From: Candidatus Epulonipiscium sp.
GTDB lineage: Bacteria > Bacillota_A > Clostridia > Lachnospirales > Cellulosilyticaceae
Reading direction: 5' to 3'
Assembly (NCBI GenBank): GCA_012841565.1
Contig: DUUM01000428.1
Coordinates: forward strand, 1 to 64,000
Length of the DNA stretch: 64,000 nucleotides
Shown: positions 21,624 to 31,005 of the stretch, piece by piece
Layout of the letters: every line of letters starts with the position of its first letter
Numbering within the stretch: position 1 is the first letter of the stretch
Made by a program: the position numbers and the translations under genes
The notes under the pieces: generated by a model
What the model saw: the letters and a program-made list of their open reading frames with translations, nothing else
Databases searched by the model: none
What the model was told of the DNA's origin: nothing

Positions 21624-22466
21624 GATATCCTTTAAAGCTCTAATAAACCCTACTTTAAATCCTAATTTTTCACAATACTTACAGCCCTTACAAAAAGTTA
21701 CTTTACCATCGTATATACTTTTAATCGTATTGATCAGCCTTATATTTTTGCACTTTTCTTCTTTATGGATGGTCATATTTAAGGGTGCTAGTGTTAGTAG
21801 TGTCCCTAAGATTAAATCATCGTAGCAATTATACTGGGCTATATCAAGGGTCATATGCTCTTTTTTTTCATTATAAAGTTCAATCACCCCATTGTAACTA
21901 GGAATAATATGAATCTGCTCCATTAAAGACTGCTGATCCAAAATAAATGATTTTAAAAGAGCAATAAATTCTTCATATTCTTTATATGCCTCATATTCAC
22001 AGGTCAAGTTATCTACCATGTCGATCATATACAGTTTATACTTAGATAATCTAAACCTTATCCAACCATCTAAACAAAAGGTACTATTCTCCATCATTTC
22101 ATTCATCAGAGGGTCTAATAAACTTTTAAGTTCAAGCTCATTTTCCGCCATACCCGTAATTAAAATTTCTTTATATGCATAGTTTGTTTGCAGGACTTCA
22201 TTTGCATACTCTATAGCAAATTCTTTTTTAATTATATCTACCATGGCTTTCGCAACTGGCCTTATAATATATTCTTCAAAATAACGTTGCTCTTTTGACT
22301 TTGGTATTGCCATAGAAAAAGAGCACGTAATAAATGTGGTTTTTCCTATTTGTTCTACTTTAATACTTGGTTTATATTCTTTTAATTTTAATTCTTCTAG
22401 CCTCTTGTTTATATATTCCTCAATCTGTAGTCTGTAGGAATATGTGCTAATAATCATCTGCTTCAC
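21603..22466 (-). CDS. ytxC: YtxC-like sporulation protein
   Basis: A 287-residue cytoplasmic protein of the YtxC family, whose Bacillus member is also next to thrS and is expressed in sporulation; biochemical function unknown. The C-terminal end has a CKGCKYC cluster. The frame opens at 22517, but AGGAG lies 8 nt before GTG at 22466 (reading MKQMIISTYSY), the better start. The family call rests on general likeness plus the thrS neighbourhood. Confidence 0.7.
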   Translation of the reverse strand: MKQMIISTYSYRLQIEEYINKRLEELKLKEYKPSIKVEQIGKTTFITCSFSMAIPKSKEQRYFEEYIIRPVAKAMVDIIKKEFAIEYANEVLQTNYAYKEILITGMAENELELKSLLDPLMNEMMENSTFCLDGWIRFRLSKYKLYMIDMVDNLTCEYEAYKEYEEFIALLKSFILDQQSLMEQIHIIPSYNGVIELYNEKKEHMTLDIAQYNCYDDLILGTLLTLAPLNMTIHKEEKCKNIRLINTIKSIYDGKVTFCKGCKYCEKLGFKVGFIRALKDILTQKKL

Positions 22467-22583
22467 ACGTATCACTCCTATTGACGCACTCACTTTAAAT
22501 ATATGCCCAAAGCACACATTACTTACGTTGTCCGTCTAATATTATGTAAAGCTTTTATAACATTTATACAATTTGTACCGTCT

Positions 22584-23462
22584 TTAGTTATTTTTGATCT
22601 CATCTAATAAGTTTTGTAATTGCTTTTCTTCAAAATCATAATGCTTGTTGCAAAAATGACAGATTATTTCTGCTCCTTTATCTTCTTCAATAATCTCTTC
22701 TAGCTCTTGTACCCCAATGCTCATTAAGCCACGTTCCATTTGCCCCATACTACAATCACAGGAAAACTGTATGGCTTCCTTTGCCCAAAATGTAACATCC
22801 CCAAGCAGTCCTTGGATGATGTCTTCTATTGTTTTTCCTTCTTCTAGAGCTGTTGTAATTGATGTGAAATCCTTTAGTTTCTTTTCCAAAATGTCAATTG
22901 CATCATCTGAAGCTTCTGGTAGAACCTGAATAATAAATCCACCTGATTGCTTAACACTATGATCAACATCTACCAAAACACCTAGGGCTACTGCTGAAGG
23001 GGTTTGCTCCGAAGTTGCAAAATAATAGGTAAAGTCTTCTGCAATTTCACCTGATACAAGGATGGTTTGTCCTATGTAAGGTTGTTTTAAACCAAAATCT
23101 TTCATTACAGTCATGACTGCATTCCCAAACGCCTTACTTACATCTAACTTTCCTTGGGCATTTAAAGGAAGATCTACATCAGCATTATATGGATAACCTT
23201 TTATATCCCCCTTGGCGTTAGCTTCTATAATAACACCGCCTATTGGACCGTCTCCTTTGATCGTAACACTCATTCTATCCTCATCATTTTTAAGCATCTT
23301 ACTCATCATGGCAGTTGCCGTCATAGTACGCCCAAGCGCCGCTGTTGCCACTGGTGATGTTTGATGATAAGTTGCTGCCGTTTGTACAAGCTCTTTTGTT
23401 ATACTTCCAAAGAATCTAAAATTCCCACTTTTATCTGTTCCTCTAACAACGTAATCTTTCAT
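22584..23462 (-). CDS. hslO: Hsp33 redox-regulated chaperone
   Basis: Holdase activated by oxidation and unfolding. The 292-residue protein has the Hsp33 N-terminal domain (VRGTDKSGNFRFFG, LGRTMTATAMMSKMLK) and the C-terminal zinc switch CDC...CHFC with the four expected cysteines. Starts 1 bp after the upstream methyltransferase, with a shared transcript likely. Confidence 0.96.
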   Translation of the reverse strand: MKDYVVRGTDKSGNFRFFGSITKELVQTAATYHQTSPVATAALGRTMTATAMMSKMLKNDEDRMSVTIKGDGPIGGVIIEANAKGDIKGYPYNADVDLPLNAQGKLDVSKAFGNAVMTVMKDFGLKQPYIGQTILVSGEIAEDFTYYFATSEQTPSAVALGVLVDVDHSVKQSGGFIIQVLPEASDDAIDILEKKLKDFTSITTALEEGKTIEDIIQGLLGDVTFWAKEAIQFSCDCSMGQMERGLMSIGVQELEEIIEEDKGAEIICHFCNKHYDFEEKQLQNLLDEIKNN

Positions 23463-23463
23463 A

Positions 23464-24228
23464 TTATTCCGCCCTTTCTTTTCCTTGTTCTCTAGCTATA
23501 ATTGTTATTCTATCGGAATTTTCTCTCACGGGATTAAAAGTATACCCATCAAAGACCCCTTCTATACCCATACCAGCTTGTTCTAGCAATCGGGTGATGG
23601 TTTCTAATGTGTACATCCGTTCATGATGTAATTCTTCAAATTTAGTGTACCTGTCATCATCTTCTTTTACAAAAAAGGTTACTAAATACTCATTAATCTG
23701 TTCTTCTTTTTCATAATAATTCTCCCATATATAGGAGGCTTCTTCTATATTATAGGCAAATGTATTTTGAGCTAATATTTCTTCATACTTATACTGGGTG
23801 TTAATATCAAATATAAAGATCCCCCCAGGTTCTAAGTAGTTGTTAACCCATTTAAAAGTTTGTAGGAGTTCGGCGTCTTCTATAATGTAGTTAATACTAT
23901 CACAAGCACTATAAATACTATCGACTGTGCCATAAAGCTCAAATTCCTGCATATCTTGAAGTAAGTATAGCACGTCTAGGCCTTTGGCTGCGGATTTTTC
24001 TTTTGCTATTGCAAGCATCTGATCTGAATTATCAATGCCAATTACATCTATTTTTCGGCTGGCAAAGTAATTCGTTAATTCTCCTGTGCCACAGCCAAGT
24101 TCCGCTATTAATTTAGGGGTAATATTATATTTTTTCCATACTTGTTCTATATGTTGAGCCCACTCTTCGTAGGGTACCTCTTGCATAAATAAATCGTATA
24201 CCTGAGCAAAATCTCCGTATGATTGCAC
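23464..24228 (-). CDS. Class I SAM-dependent methyltransferase
   Basis: A 254-residue methyltransferase with motif I LIAELGCGTGELT and the acidic second strand VIGIDNSDQML. Substrate unknown; family members act on small molecules. The frame runs upstream to 24318, but AAAGG is 8 nt before GTG at 24228, and the upstream part would run into the palindromic repeat, so the short form is used. Paired with hslO. Confidence 0.85.
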   Translation of the reverse strand: MQSYGDFAQVYDLFMQEVPYEEWAQHIEQVWKKYNITPKLIAELGCGTGELTNYFASRKIDVIGIDNSDQMLAIAKEKSAAKGLDVLYLLQDMQEFELYGTVDSIYSACDSINYIIEDAELLQTFKWVNNYLEPGGIFIFDINTQYKYEEILAQNTFAYNIEEASYIWENYYEKEEQINEYLVTFFVKEDDDRYTKFEELHHERMYTLETITRLLEQAGMGIEGVFDGYTFNPVRENSDRITIIAREQGKERAE

Positions 24229-24312
24229 GTTTATCACCTTTTCAATGTTTTTTTGATACTCTTCATTATAGGTTTTTGGGGTAGGAAATGCAAGTAGGGG
24301 GGCAGACTTTCT

Positions 24313-24404
24313 CCGCATTAGACTGGCGGGACATATCCCTGAGAGCCTCTCTTAGCTGGTCGCTAAAGGATGCTCTCAGGGATATGTCCTCGCCAACCAT
24401 TGCG
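24313..24404 (-). repeat. Palindromic interspersed repeat, copy 1
   Basis: A 92-bp imperfect palindrome in the MFS-methyltransferase gap. On the minus strand it begins CGCAATGGTTGGC, ends TCTAATGCGG and has the core GCATCCTTTAGC...GCTAAGAG. The 18-bp arms around GACATATCCCTGAGAGC are nearly perfect but differ in sequence from copies 2 and 3. Confidence 0.85.
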
Positions 24405-24443
24405 TTGAATGCTCCTTACAGGATATAGCTCAAAATCCCTGAA

Positions 24444-25688
24444 CTAGCACCAAATTTCATCACCGTTTCCCTCTCCAACTATCTCTCTATTTTTATGTTC
24501 TGTAAGTTTTATGATTAAAAATAACATGGCCGGAATATATAAGATGGCTGTAAAGCCAAACGTTAGTGAAAACCCCATCTTTTGTGCTAACAATCCCACT
24601 AAAGGAAATATACAGATCATAAAAACACTGAAACATAAACTGTCGAAGGACAATATAGTTGCTCTATAATCTGACGGTATTCTTGAATTGATATAATCAC
24701 TAAATATGGTAAATGCCATCCCACCCGTAATGGATGTTACAAGAAAAAATACTATGGCTAAATCCTTCACAAAAGCCAGCCCTATCAGGGCGAGTATATT
24801 GACTGACGCTATGCTTATTACAACCCCTTTTAAATTTAAGATTCTTTCAAGTTTGTAAGCATACTTTGCACTTATGGCTTCAATAAAGCTACTGATGGCA
24901 CAAATTATAGCAATTTGAGTCTTTGAGTAGCTCATATCTGAAAAATACTGCTGGCTATAGAAAAACACTGTCGTTTGAAGGCTTCCTACCAAAGCAGAAA
25001 ATAGGATTAAATAAAGTACTAATTTCCTTTTACTCAATACTTTTATACTTGTTATTAACTGGACTGTTAATACATTTTTCTCTGCCTTTTCTTTTTGTTT
25101 CTGAATCACGGGTTCCTCAAACCTACACGCTACCACTGTCGCTATAACTTGGATAATCAACCCTAATATATAGGCATATAAAAACCTTATATCTGCTAAT
25201 ATTCCTCCAAGCAAAACTGCTATCCCTTGAGCAATAGACATAACAAAGGCTAACTCACCCCATATTTTCTTGTATTTCTCCTCTTCTCCTAATTCTTTTA
25301 AACTGTCATAAACTAATGCCTCTGCTGCTCCTGAGTGCAGACTCATAGCTATGGAGCTAAAGGCAAAGGCAATTGCAAAACCCCAAAAACTATTGGACAT
25401 AATCATAACCATACAAGAAATCACTTCTAAAACTCTTCCCATCACCACACAGAATTTTTTCCCATACACATCGGCAATACCACCTGATGGTAATTCAATA
25501 AGCAATCCTGCTATATGATAAATAGATTCTAACAATCCTATTTCTACTAAGGTCATCCCTTTAAAAGCCAGGTACAAAATCCATATTGCTGACGTTATAT
25601 TGAGTTCTAACAAAAAGTTATACATATAACTGATTCTTATATTTCGTTTCAATCCTATATTGGTGTCTATATTCGTTCCCATATTCAT
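24444..25688 (-). CDS. MFS transporter, drug-efflux-like
   Basis: A 414-residue transporter with 12 predicted helices. Motif A appears as ELPSGGIADVYGKKFCVVMGR after the second helix (G...D.xGkK). Single-component MFS exporters of this type often confer drug resistance, but substrate cannot be inferred. ATG start with AGGAG 9 nt upstream. Preceded by its own promoter and a possible attenuator hairpin. Confidence 0.85.
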   Translation of the reverse strand: MNMGTNIDTNIGLKRNIRISYMYNFLLELNITSAIWILYLAFKGMTLVEIGLLESIYHIAGLLIELPSGGIADVYGKKFCVVMGRVLEVISCMVMIMSNSFWGFAIAFAFSSIAMSLHSGAAEALVYDSLKELGEEEKYKKIWGELAFVMSIAQGIAVLLGGILADIRFLYAYILGLIIQVIATVVACRFEEPVIQKQKEKAEKNVLTVQLITSIKVLSKRKLVLYLILFSALVGSLQTTVFFYSQQYFSDMSYSKTQIAIICAISSFIEAISAKYAYKLERILNLKGVVISIASVNILALIGLAFVKDLAIVFFLVTSITGGMAFTIFSDYINSRIPSDYRATILSFDSLCFSVFMICIFPLVGLLAQKMGFSLTFGFTAILYIPAMLFLIIKLTEHKNREIVGEGNGDEIWC

Positions 25689-25736
25689 TGTTCATTTCTC
25701 CTTATAATTGTGTATTTAAATTTTTAACAAACAAAA

Positions 25737-25802
25737 ATAAGCCCTCTGTTTAATCCTTCTTTCATCAACAACGATAAAAGGAGTTAGCAGTAAAAGGCTT
25801 AT
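25737..25802 (-). promoter_or_regulatory. Possible attenuator hairpin in the MFS leader
   Basis: On the minus strand ATAAGCC (25802-25796) pairs with GGCTTAT (25743-25737), followed by TTTTTG, with a long partly paired loop. It lies between the MFS promoter and gene, so it could be a transcription attenuator. The outer stem is only 7 bp. Confidence 0.4.
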
Positions 25803-25822
25803 GGAAGAAAGCGTATCCTAAG

Positions 25823-25851
25823 TTTATATAAATACACAAAAAAAGACTCAA
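25823..25851 (-). promoter_or_regulatory. Candidate MFS gene promoter
   Basis: TTGAGT at 25851-25846 and TATAAA at 25828-25823, spacer 17. The -35 lies inside the terminator hairpin of the upstream small gene. Leader of about 130 nt. Confidence 0.45.
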
Positions 25852-25869
25852 GGCATAAAACCTTGAGTC
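25838..25869 (-). terminator. Terminator of the orphan small gene
   Basis: Perfect 9-bp stem GACTCAAGG (25845-25853) and CCTTGAGTC (25861-25869) with a run of seven T on the minus strand. Confidence 0.88.
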
Positions 25870-25936
25870 CTAAAATTTTAATCTATTAGCTTAAACAGTC
25901 ATATCTAATGAATGTAGCTAACCGAAAGTTCTAGAA

Positions 25937-26083
25937 TCATGGATTTATACAGTCGTCAGTACTTATTCTAAAAATGGGCACACTTCTCCCGTCAAAGTGT
26001 AAAATTCCATTTTTTGCAACAGAACTACTGTATTTCCACTGTTTATTCAAAGTCAACTTAACAGTACTAACGATAATATCCAT
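25937..26083 (-). CDS. Hypothetical 48-residue protein, self-contained transcription unit
   Basis: A 48-codon frame starting MDIIVSTVKLTLNKQWKYSS and ending FRISTDDCINP. No known family recognised; no signal peptide or membrane helix. It has a complete gene layout: promoter TTGCAA-N17-TACAAT at 26137-26109, a GGGGG ribosome binding site 7 nt before ATG at 26083, and a strong terminator 68 nt past the stop. It may be a microprotein or a small RNA that happens to contain a frame. Confidence 0.55.
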   Translation of the reverse strand: MDIIVSTVKLTLNKQWKYSSSVAKNGILHFDGRSVPIFRISTDDCINP

Positions 26084-26108
26084 GATCTATCCCCCTTTTA
26101 TAATAATT

Positions 26109-26137
26109 ATTGTACCTTGATTGTTATTAACTTGCAA
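26109..26137 (-). promoter_or_regulatory. Promoter of the 48-residue gene
   Basis: TTGCAA at 26137-26132 and TACAAT at 26114-26109, spacer 17, between dfrA and the small gene. Confidence 0.6.
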
Positions 26138-26167
26138 TACTCTTTATACTATGAATACTGCCAAGAA

Positions 26168-26668
26168 CTATTCCTGTTTGTAGGTGGTATATTTGTAGGT
26201 TAGGCCATTTTCTGTGAATAGGTCCGTTTCCTCTGTTACCAGCCATCCTGATTCTAGGTCTAGATTCGGAATATTAGTATCTGCTTCAGTAAATGTCTTT
26301 AGTATTTTTGTTAGATAAGCCTCACTACAATAGGGTAACAGCTGGCGCACTATCTCGCCTCCACCTATTACATAGTTGGTTAATTCATTATTTGGATTGA
26401 TCTTGTTTAGGCATATCAGTAGCTCTTCTAAAGAGTTAACGACTATAATATCATCACGTACATAATTTTTATTTTTAGTGAGTACGATATTGATTCTTCC
26501 TGGCAAAGCCTTTCCTCCTGGTAAGGATTCAAAGGTCTTTCTTCCCATAATCATAATGTTACCTATTGTTAGCTTCTTAAATCTTTTGAGATCAGCTGAT
26601 ATTTTACATAGCAAGTCTCCTTGGTACCCTATATTCCACCGCTCATCTACTGCGCAAAGAATGATCAT
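26168..26668 (-). CDS. dfrA: Dihydrofolate reductase
   Basis: Reduces dihydrofolate with NADPH. The 166-residue protein has IILCAVDERWNIGYQGDLLC at the N-terminus (Met20-loop region), the substrate Asp/Glu-bearing helix, GRKTFESLPGG and IGGGEIVRQLLPY. No thymidylate synthase gene is adjacent. AAGGGAGG ribosome binding site. It lies 24 bp after a decayed gene on the same strand. Confidence 0.95.
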   Translation of the reverse strand: MIILCAVDERWNIGYQGDLLCKISADLKRFKKLTIGNIMIMGRKTFESLPGGKALPGRINIVLTKNKNYVRDDIIVVNSLEELLICLNKINPNNELTNYVIGGGEIVRQLLPYCSEAYLTKILKTFTEADTNIPNLDLESGWLVTEETDLFTENGLTYKYTTYKQE

Positions 26669-26692
26669 TATTTGATTGCCTCCCTTATCTTA

Positions 26693-27033
26693 CTAATTAT
26701 TCCTAGTTCTCTTATATTTTAGTCCGACCCCCATAAGCAGGCTTGGGATTAGATTCGTAACAAGCGATATTAATGGTGTATTGGGGAATCTAAATAGAAA
26801 ACGTGTAATACCATAAACCGATACCTATCCACTGCTATAAAACCACCTGTTAAGAAATCATATTTGCTATTTGCCTCTACACCTAATAATGAGCCCGCAA
26901 AAATATATGCTAATATAACGTTCTGGCTCTTACTAAATACTTTACCACACTTCCCATAATTTTTATACGTCAAAAGACCCCATAAACTCTGGAGCTGTTT
27001 CTTTAAAAACAGACAAAAAGTAGGCGATATCAA
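26693..27033 (-). pseudogene. Frameshifted membrane-protein remnant upstream of dfrA
   Basis: Two adjacent minus-strand frames read as one hydrophobic protein if one base is missing. The first runs ...YIFAGSLLGVEANSKYDFLT to VDRYRF; after a T-run at about 26815 the next frame continues GITRFLFRFPNTPLISLVTN and ends LKYKRTRNN at 26693. Family not recognised. The left end overlaps the alpha-galactosidase terminator hairpin, so the 5' end is unclear. A one-base deletion or sequencing error would explain it. Confidence 0.4.
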
Positions 27034-27059
27034 TTTTCTTGTTATCGTCTACTTTTTCG
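27017..27059 (-). terminator. Terminator of the GH36 alpha-galactosidase gene
   Basis: Minus-strand hairpin with outer arms AAAAAGTA/TACTTTTT (27017-27024, 27052-27059) and inner ATCG pairs, followed by TTTTTG. It begins 2 bp past the stop codon. Confidence 0.8.
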
Positions 27060-27060
27060 C

Positions 27061-29271
27061 CTATTTTACTTTTAAGTTTAGCTGGAAGCTATCATATTCC
27101 ACCCTTGGTCTTGGTAACGGAATCCCTGCTTTCATAAGCGCTTGTCCTGATATACAAAGATCTTTATTCTCCATATAATCACCTTTTATACAATATATTT
27201 TATCCGGATTAAGTCCTTGTAATCGTACGTACACGGGTGATGGATTACCATAGGAATGCGTACTTACAATATTAACTAAAGCCTCATTCTTATCCTTGCT
27301 TACAAATTGCCAAACAGCATAAGCTTCATCATCATAAGGATTTGTTATTCTATAATAATCACCTATTTGTATCATTTCATAATGTTCTTTAAATACTTTT
27401 ATTTGATCCTTTATTTCTTCCTTTTCTGTCTCACTCATATTCTGCACATCTAACTCATATCCAAATGTACCTGACATAGCAACTACTCCCCTTGTATGTA
27501 GAGGTGTTATTCTTTTCGTCTGATGGTTGGGACACATGGATACATGGGAACCCATTGTACTTACAGGGTAACATAATGATGTTCCGTACTGAATTTTAAG
27601 CCTTTCAATTGCGTCTGTGTTATCACTTGTCCAAACTTGCGGTGTATAATAAAGTATTCCTGGGTCAAACCTTCCACCCCCACCACTACAGCTTTCAAAT
27701 AAAATATCAGGGTATCTAGTAACTAATTTTTCAAGCATATCATATAACCCAAGTATATATCTATGTGCTACTTCACCCTGTCTGTCCGCCGGAAGATTCC
27801 CATTAAATATATCGTTAATACTTCTATTAAAGTCCCACTTTACATATGAAATAGGAGCACTATCCAATACGTTACACAATTGCTCATAAATGTTATCACA
27901 CACCTCAGGCTTAGAAAAGTCCAGCACCAACTGGTGTCTACTTCTTACAGGGTTACGTCCTGGCACTGTAAACACCCAATCTGGATGATCTCTATACAAA
28001 TCACTATCTTCTGAAACACACTCCGGCTCAAACCATATACCAAATTTCATCCCTGTTTCAATAATACTTTCAGCTAGTTCATTTAATGAACATCCTAATT
28101 TCTCTTCATTCACGGTCCAATCCCCTAGACCTGAGACATCATTATCTCGCTTTCCAAACCACCCATCATCCATGACAAACAACTCTACACCTAAGTTAGC
28201 TGCTTCTTTTGCTATATCTATGAGTCTTTGTCCATCAAAATCAAAATAGGTACCTTCCCAATTATTAATTAAAATGGGTCTTCTTTCTAACTTATACTTG
28301 CCACGGCATAAATTTTCTCTGTATGCCTGGTGATAATTTCTTGATAACTGTCCTATTCCATTTTCTGAAAAAGTCATTACAACCTCAGGACTATTGAAAC
28401 ATTCATCTTTATCAAGCTTATATTCAAAGTTTTCCGTCCCAATTCCCATTGTGATCCTTACTTGATTCGTCTGATCTTTTTCAACTTCAGCAACAAAGTC
28501 CCCACTATATACCAACGACATTCCATAGCAATCCCCTATTGTTTCACTTGTATTTTCCCCTGCTAAAATAATAAATGGGTTATAGTGATGACTTGAATGG
28601 CCACGGTTGCTACCAACTACTTGTTTTCCATGATGGACCTTATTTCTGGAATACTCTCTTTCCATTTCATGCTTACCATAAAGTGTTATGACATCATACT
28701 CATAACTTTTCATATCTAAACAGGTGCTCATGACCTTTTTCAAATAGATTGATTCTTCCCCTTTATTTACAACTTCTACAGATCTAGTGATTATATCCAA
28801 CGATTCAAATATACCATAATATATCGTTACATATATATTGGTCGCTGTATCTTTCAGTTTAACCTTTAGTGTTTCACCCTTATTTTCTTTAGTTTCATAC
28901 ATTGCAGGTAACTGTGGAATTGAGTATTTTAAGTCTAAAATCTCATGGCTTACATATCTTAAATCAAGTGCATGGGCACCATTTTTATGCTGTATTTTAA
29001 TAGCTGATGTCCTATAATCTCCATTCCCATAACAACTATATTCTTGTGGTAATGTATCTAGTGAATACGCCCTGCACATTCCTAAATCATTAGGGTTTCC
29101 TGAAAAACCTTTATCACTTTTTACGATTAGACAACTTAAATCTTGCTCTTGTATTTTTGCCCCATAATAAGTATGTAAGACCACACCATACTCATCTACC
29201 TTCATCTGATATGTTGTATTTCTTGTTTGTAAAGTAATTAATTTTTCCTGATCATTATATGAAATCGGCAT
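27061..29271 (-). CDS. Alpha-galactosidase, GH36 family
   Basis: Retaining alpha-galactosidase, 736 residues, with an N-terminal beta-sandwich and a TIM barrel. Nucleophile Asp in YVKWDFNRSIND, acid/base Asp in ESCSGGGGRFD, and the substrate loop VMDDGWFGKRDND are present. No signal peptide, so it acts on imported oligosaccharides. Follows the Lpl-type ABC transporter on the same strand, separated by a hairpin that may reduce readthrough. It differs in fold and cofactor need from MelA (GH4). Confidence 0.93.
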   Translation of the reverse strand: MPISYNDQEKLITLQTRNTTYQMKVDEYGVVLHTYYGAKIQEQDLSCLIVKSDKGFSGNPNDLGMCRAYSLDTLPQEYSCYGNGDYRTSAIKIQHKNGAHALDLRYVSHEILDLKYSIPQLPAMYETKENKGETLKVKLKDTATNIYVTIYYGIFESLDIITRSVEVVNKGEESIYLKKVMSTCLDMKSYEYDVITLYGKHEMEREYSRNKVHHGKQVVGSNRGHSSHHYNPFIILAGENTSETIGDCYGMSLVYSGDFVAEVEKDQTNQVRITMGIGTENFEYKLDKDECFNSPEVVMTFSENGIGQLSRNYHQAYRENLCRGKYKLERRPILINNWEGTYFDFDGQRLIDIAKEAANLGVELFVMDDGWFGKRDNDVSGLGDWTVNEEKLGCSLNELAESIIETGMKFGIWFEPECVSEDSDLYRDHPDWVFTVPGRNPVRSRHQLVLDFSKPEVCDNIYEQLCNVLDSAPISYVKWDFNRSINDIFNGNLPADRQGEVAHRYILGLYDMLEKLVTRYPDILFESCSGGGGRFDPGILYYTPQVWTSDNTDAIERLKIQYGTSLCYPVSTMGSHVSMCPNHQTKRITPLHTRGVVAMSGTFGYELDVQNMSETEKEEIKDQIKVFKEHYEMIQIGDYYRITNPYDDEAYAVWQFVSKDKNEALVNIVSTHSYGNPSPVYVRLQGLNPDKIYCIKGDYMENKDLCISGQALMKAGIPLPRPRVEYDSFQLNLKVK

Positions 29272-29317
29272 TTTTTTCTCCTTTTTATAGTGTGTGTTAT
29301 TTGTTTTTAAATTATTT

Positions 29318-29352
29318 AAAAGGCTTGCATATATTTATAGCGCAAGCCTTTT
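29318..29352 (-). terminator. Hairpin between ABC binding protein and GH36 genes
   Basis: 11-bp stem AAAAGGCTTGC (29318-29328) with its complement (29342-29352). The T-tract is weak and no promoter fits before the GH36 gene, so partial termination is likely. Confidence 0.6.
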
Positions 29353-29364
29353 GAATATCATATA

Positions 29365-30960
29365 TTATTTCCAAATTGCCATTCTTGCATTGTAATTTTC
29401 ATTAATTATCTTCTCAACATCTTCTAGTCCAGCATCATACATTTCACTAATTAAGCTCTTTAATATGCTTACAGATTCTGCATTGTTTGCTGCATATACC
29501 ATTCTTGGAAATGCTTGATCATAAAGATCAACTATTTTTTGCCACGCAAGTCCCTCTGGTGTGCTTCCAACTGGTGTTAAATTAGCAAACTCAGCTGTAT
29601 CCCAAAAATCTGTTTTTCCAAAGTTTTCATTTGCAACCTTTGCCGTCTCCGATTTTTCATACTTGGTTGCCATATCATATGGACTGCCATCACTACCTGC
29701 TCCATTTTTTATAAACCATGTCCATTTACGAATGCCCGTTTCAAGTTTTGTTTTATCAATATCTGTTCTAAATGAATTCAATATTTCCTGGGTTGGCGTA
29801 TGAACACCATTTTCCATTGCCCATGTTTCCCCTTCGATTCCCCACATCATTAAATATTGCCCTTCTTCACTGACAAGAAAATCAATTAACTTTATTGCAG
29901 CTTCTGGATCTTTGCAGTTTTTAGTAATCGCAATTGCATCCCAACCTAATGTACTTCTTCCGCTATAGGTTGTTTGATCAGCCGTTAAACCATTACCCAC
30001 AACCTTATAGGACTTAAACATTGCATCTTCGCCAATCGTTGCATTTAAGCTTGCATTAGCTGCATCTGTATCCCAGTAAGAACAAAAAGTTGAAAACACA
30101 TTTCCTGTTGATAATTTTTGTACCCACTGTGTTGATTTATTTACAACCCACTCTTTATCAAGGTAACCTTGCGTTGATAAGTCATTCATAAAACCAATAA
30201 CATCCTCAAATCGGTCATCTTTTGTTAAATGCCCCAATCCATTATCTGTCATACTATATTCCTTTAAACCAAACATCCCTCTAATAGTCCCTACGTAGTT
30301 ACCCCTCTCACCATCAAGTGTTACGGCAATACTTTCTTTACCATCAATAGTTGGATACTTATCCTTAAATTGTTTTAAGATGTCCATATATTCTTCCTGT
30401 GTAAATGGCTCACTACTATCGGCACGTTCCTGGCCAACAAGTTCTTTTAAAATATCATATCTCATGAGCACACCAGCAACAGCATCAGGATCTTCGCCGT
30501 ACCAATTGGATAAGTAATAATTCTTACCATCGGAAGCCTTAATCTTATTTAATACATCACCATACATTTCCTTAATATTTGGGCCATGTTCTTCAATAAG
30601 ATCTGTTAAATCAACTAACGCACCTGCCTCAATATACCTATTAACAATTTCATTTCCTCTATCCATTAGGACAACATCTGGATAATTTTGACCTGTTAAC
30701 ATAAGGTTAAGCTTCTCAAGCGGGTCTCCTGTTGGATTTTCCACTTCAATGGTGACACCTGTTTTATTCATAATTTCCTTTGCAATTGCATCATCGAATG
30801 TGTTACTTCCTGCGTTTTTATCAAAAAAAGTAATGGCAACATTTCCCCCCGTTGTATCTTTTATTTCACTACTACTTTTTTCAGCACCTGCGCATCCTCC
30901 AAGTAACCCCACTAATACTACCATACTTAATGTCCTTGTTAATACATTCTTTACATTCAT
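29365..30960 (-). CDS. Lpl-type extracellular sugar-binding lipoprotein
   Basis: Substrate-binding lipoprotein of a CUT1/Lpl-type ABC sugar importer, 531 residues. Lipobox LLGGC with lipidated Cys23, followed by the type 1 solute-binding fold. A longer frame starts at 30996, but GGAGGG is 7 nt before ATG at 30960, and this start gives a normal signal peptide. Last gene of lplB-lplC-binding protein; substrate probably an alpha-galactoside because of the GH36 neighbour. Confidence 0.88.
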   Translation of the reverse strand: MNVKNVLTRTLSMVVLVGLLGGCAGAEKSSSEIKDTTGGNVAITFFDKNAGSNTFDDAIAKEIMNKTGVTIEVENPTGDPLEKLNLMLTGQNYPDVVLMDRGNEIVNRYIEAGALVDLTDLIEEHGPNIKEMYGDVLNKIKASDGKNYYLSNWYGEDPDAVAGVLMRYDILKELVGQERADSSEPFTQEEYMDILKQFKDKYPTIDGKESIAVTLDGERGNYVGTIRGMFGLKEYSMTDNGLGHLTKDDRFEDVIGFMNDLSTQGYLDKEWVVNKSTQWVQKLSTGNVFSTFCSYWDTDAANASLNATIGEDAMFKSYKVVGNGLTADQTTYSGRSTLGWDAIAITKNCKDPEAAIKLIDFLVSEEGQYLMMWGIEGETWAMENGVHTPTQEILNSFRTDIDKTKLETGIRKWTWFIKNGAGSDGSPYDMATKYEKSETAKVANENFGKTDFWDTAEFANLTPVGSTPEGLAWQKIVDLYDQAFPRMVYAANNAESVSILKSLISEMYDAGLEDVEKIINENYNARMAIWK

Positions 30961-31005
30961 CGTTAATCCCTCCATCATTATGTTTGTGTTTATCATTATC
31001 TAAAA

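Noticed and set aside
24229..24318. N-terminal extension of the methyltransferase
   Set aside because: Extends into palindromic repeat copy 1; a GTG with good ribosome binding site lies at 24228.
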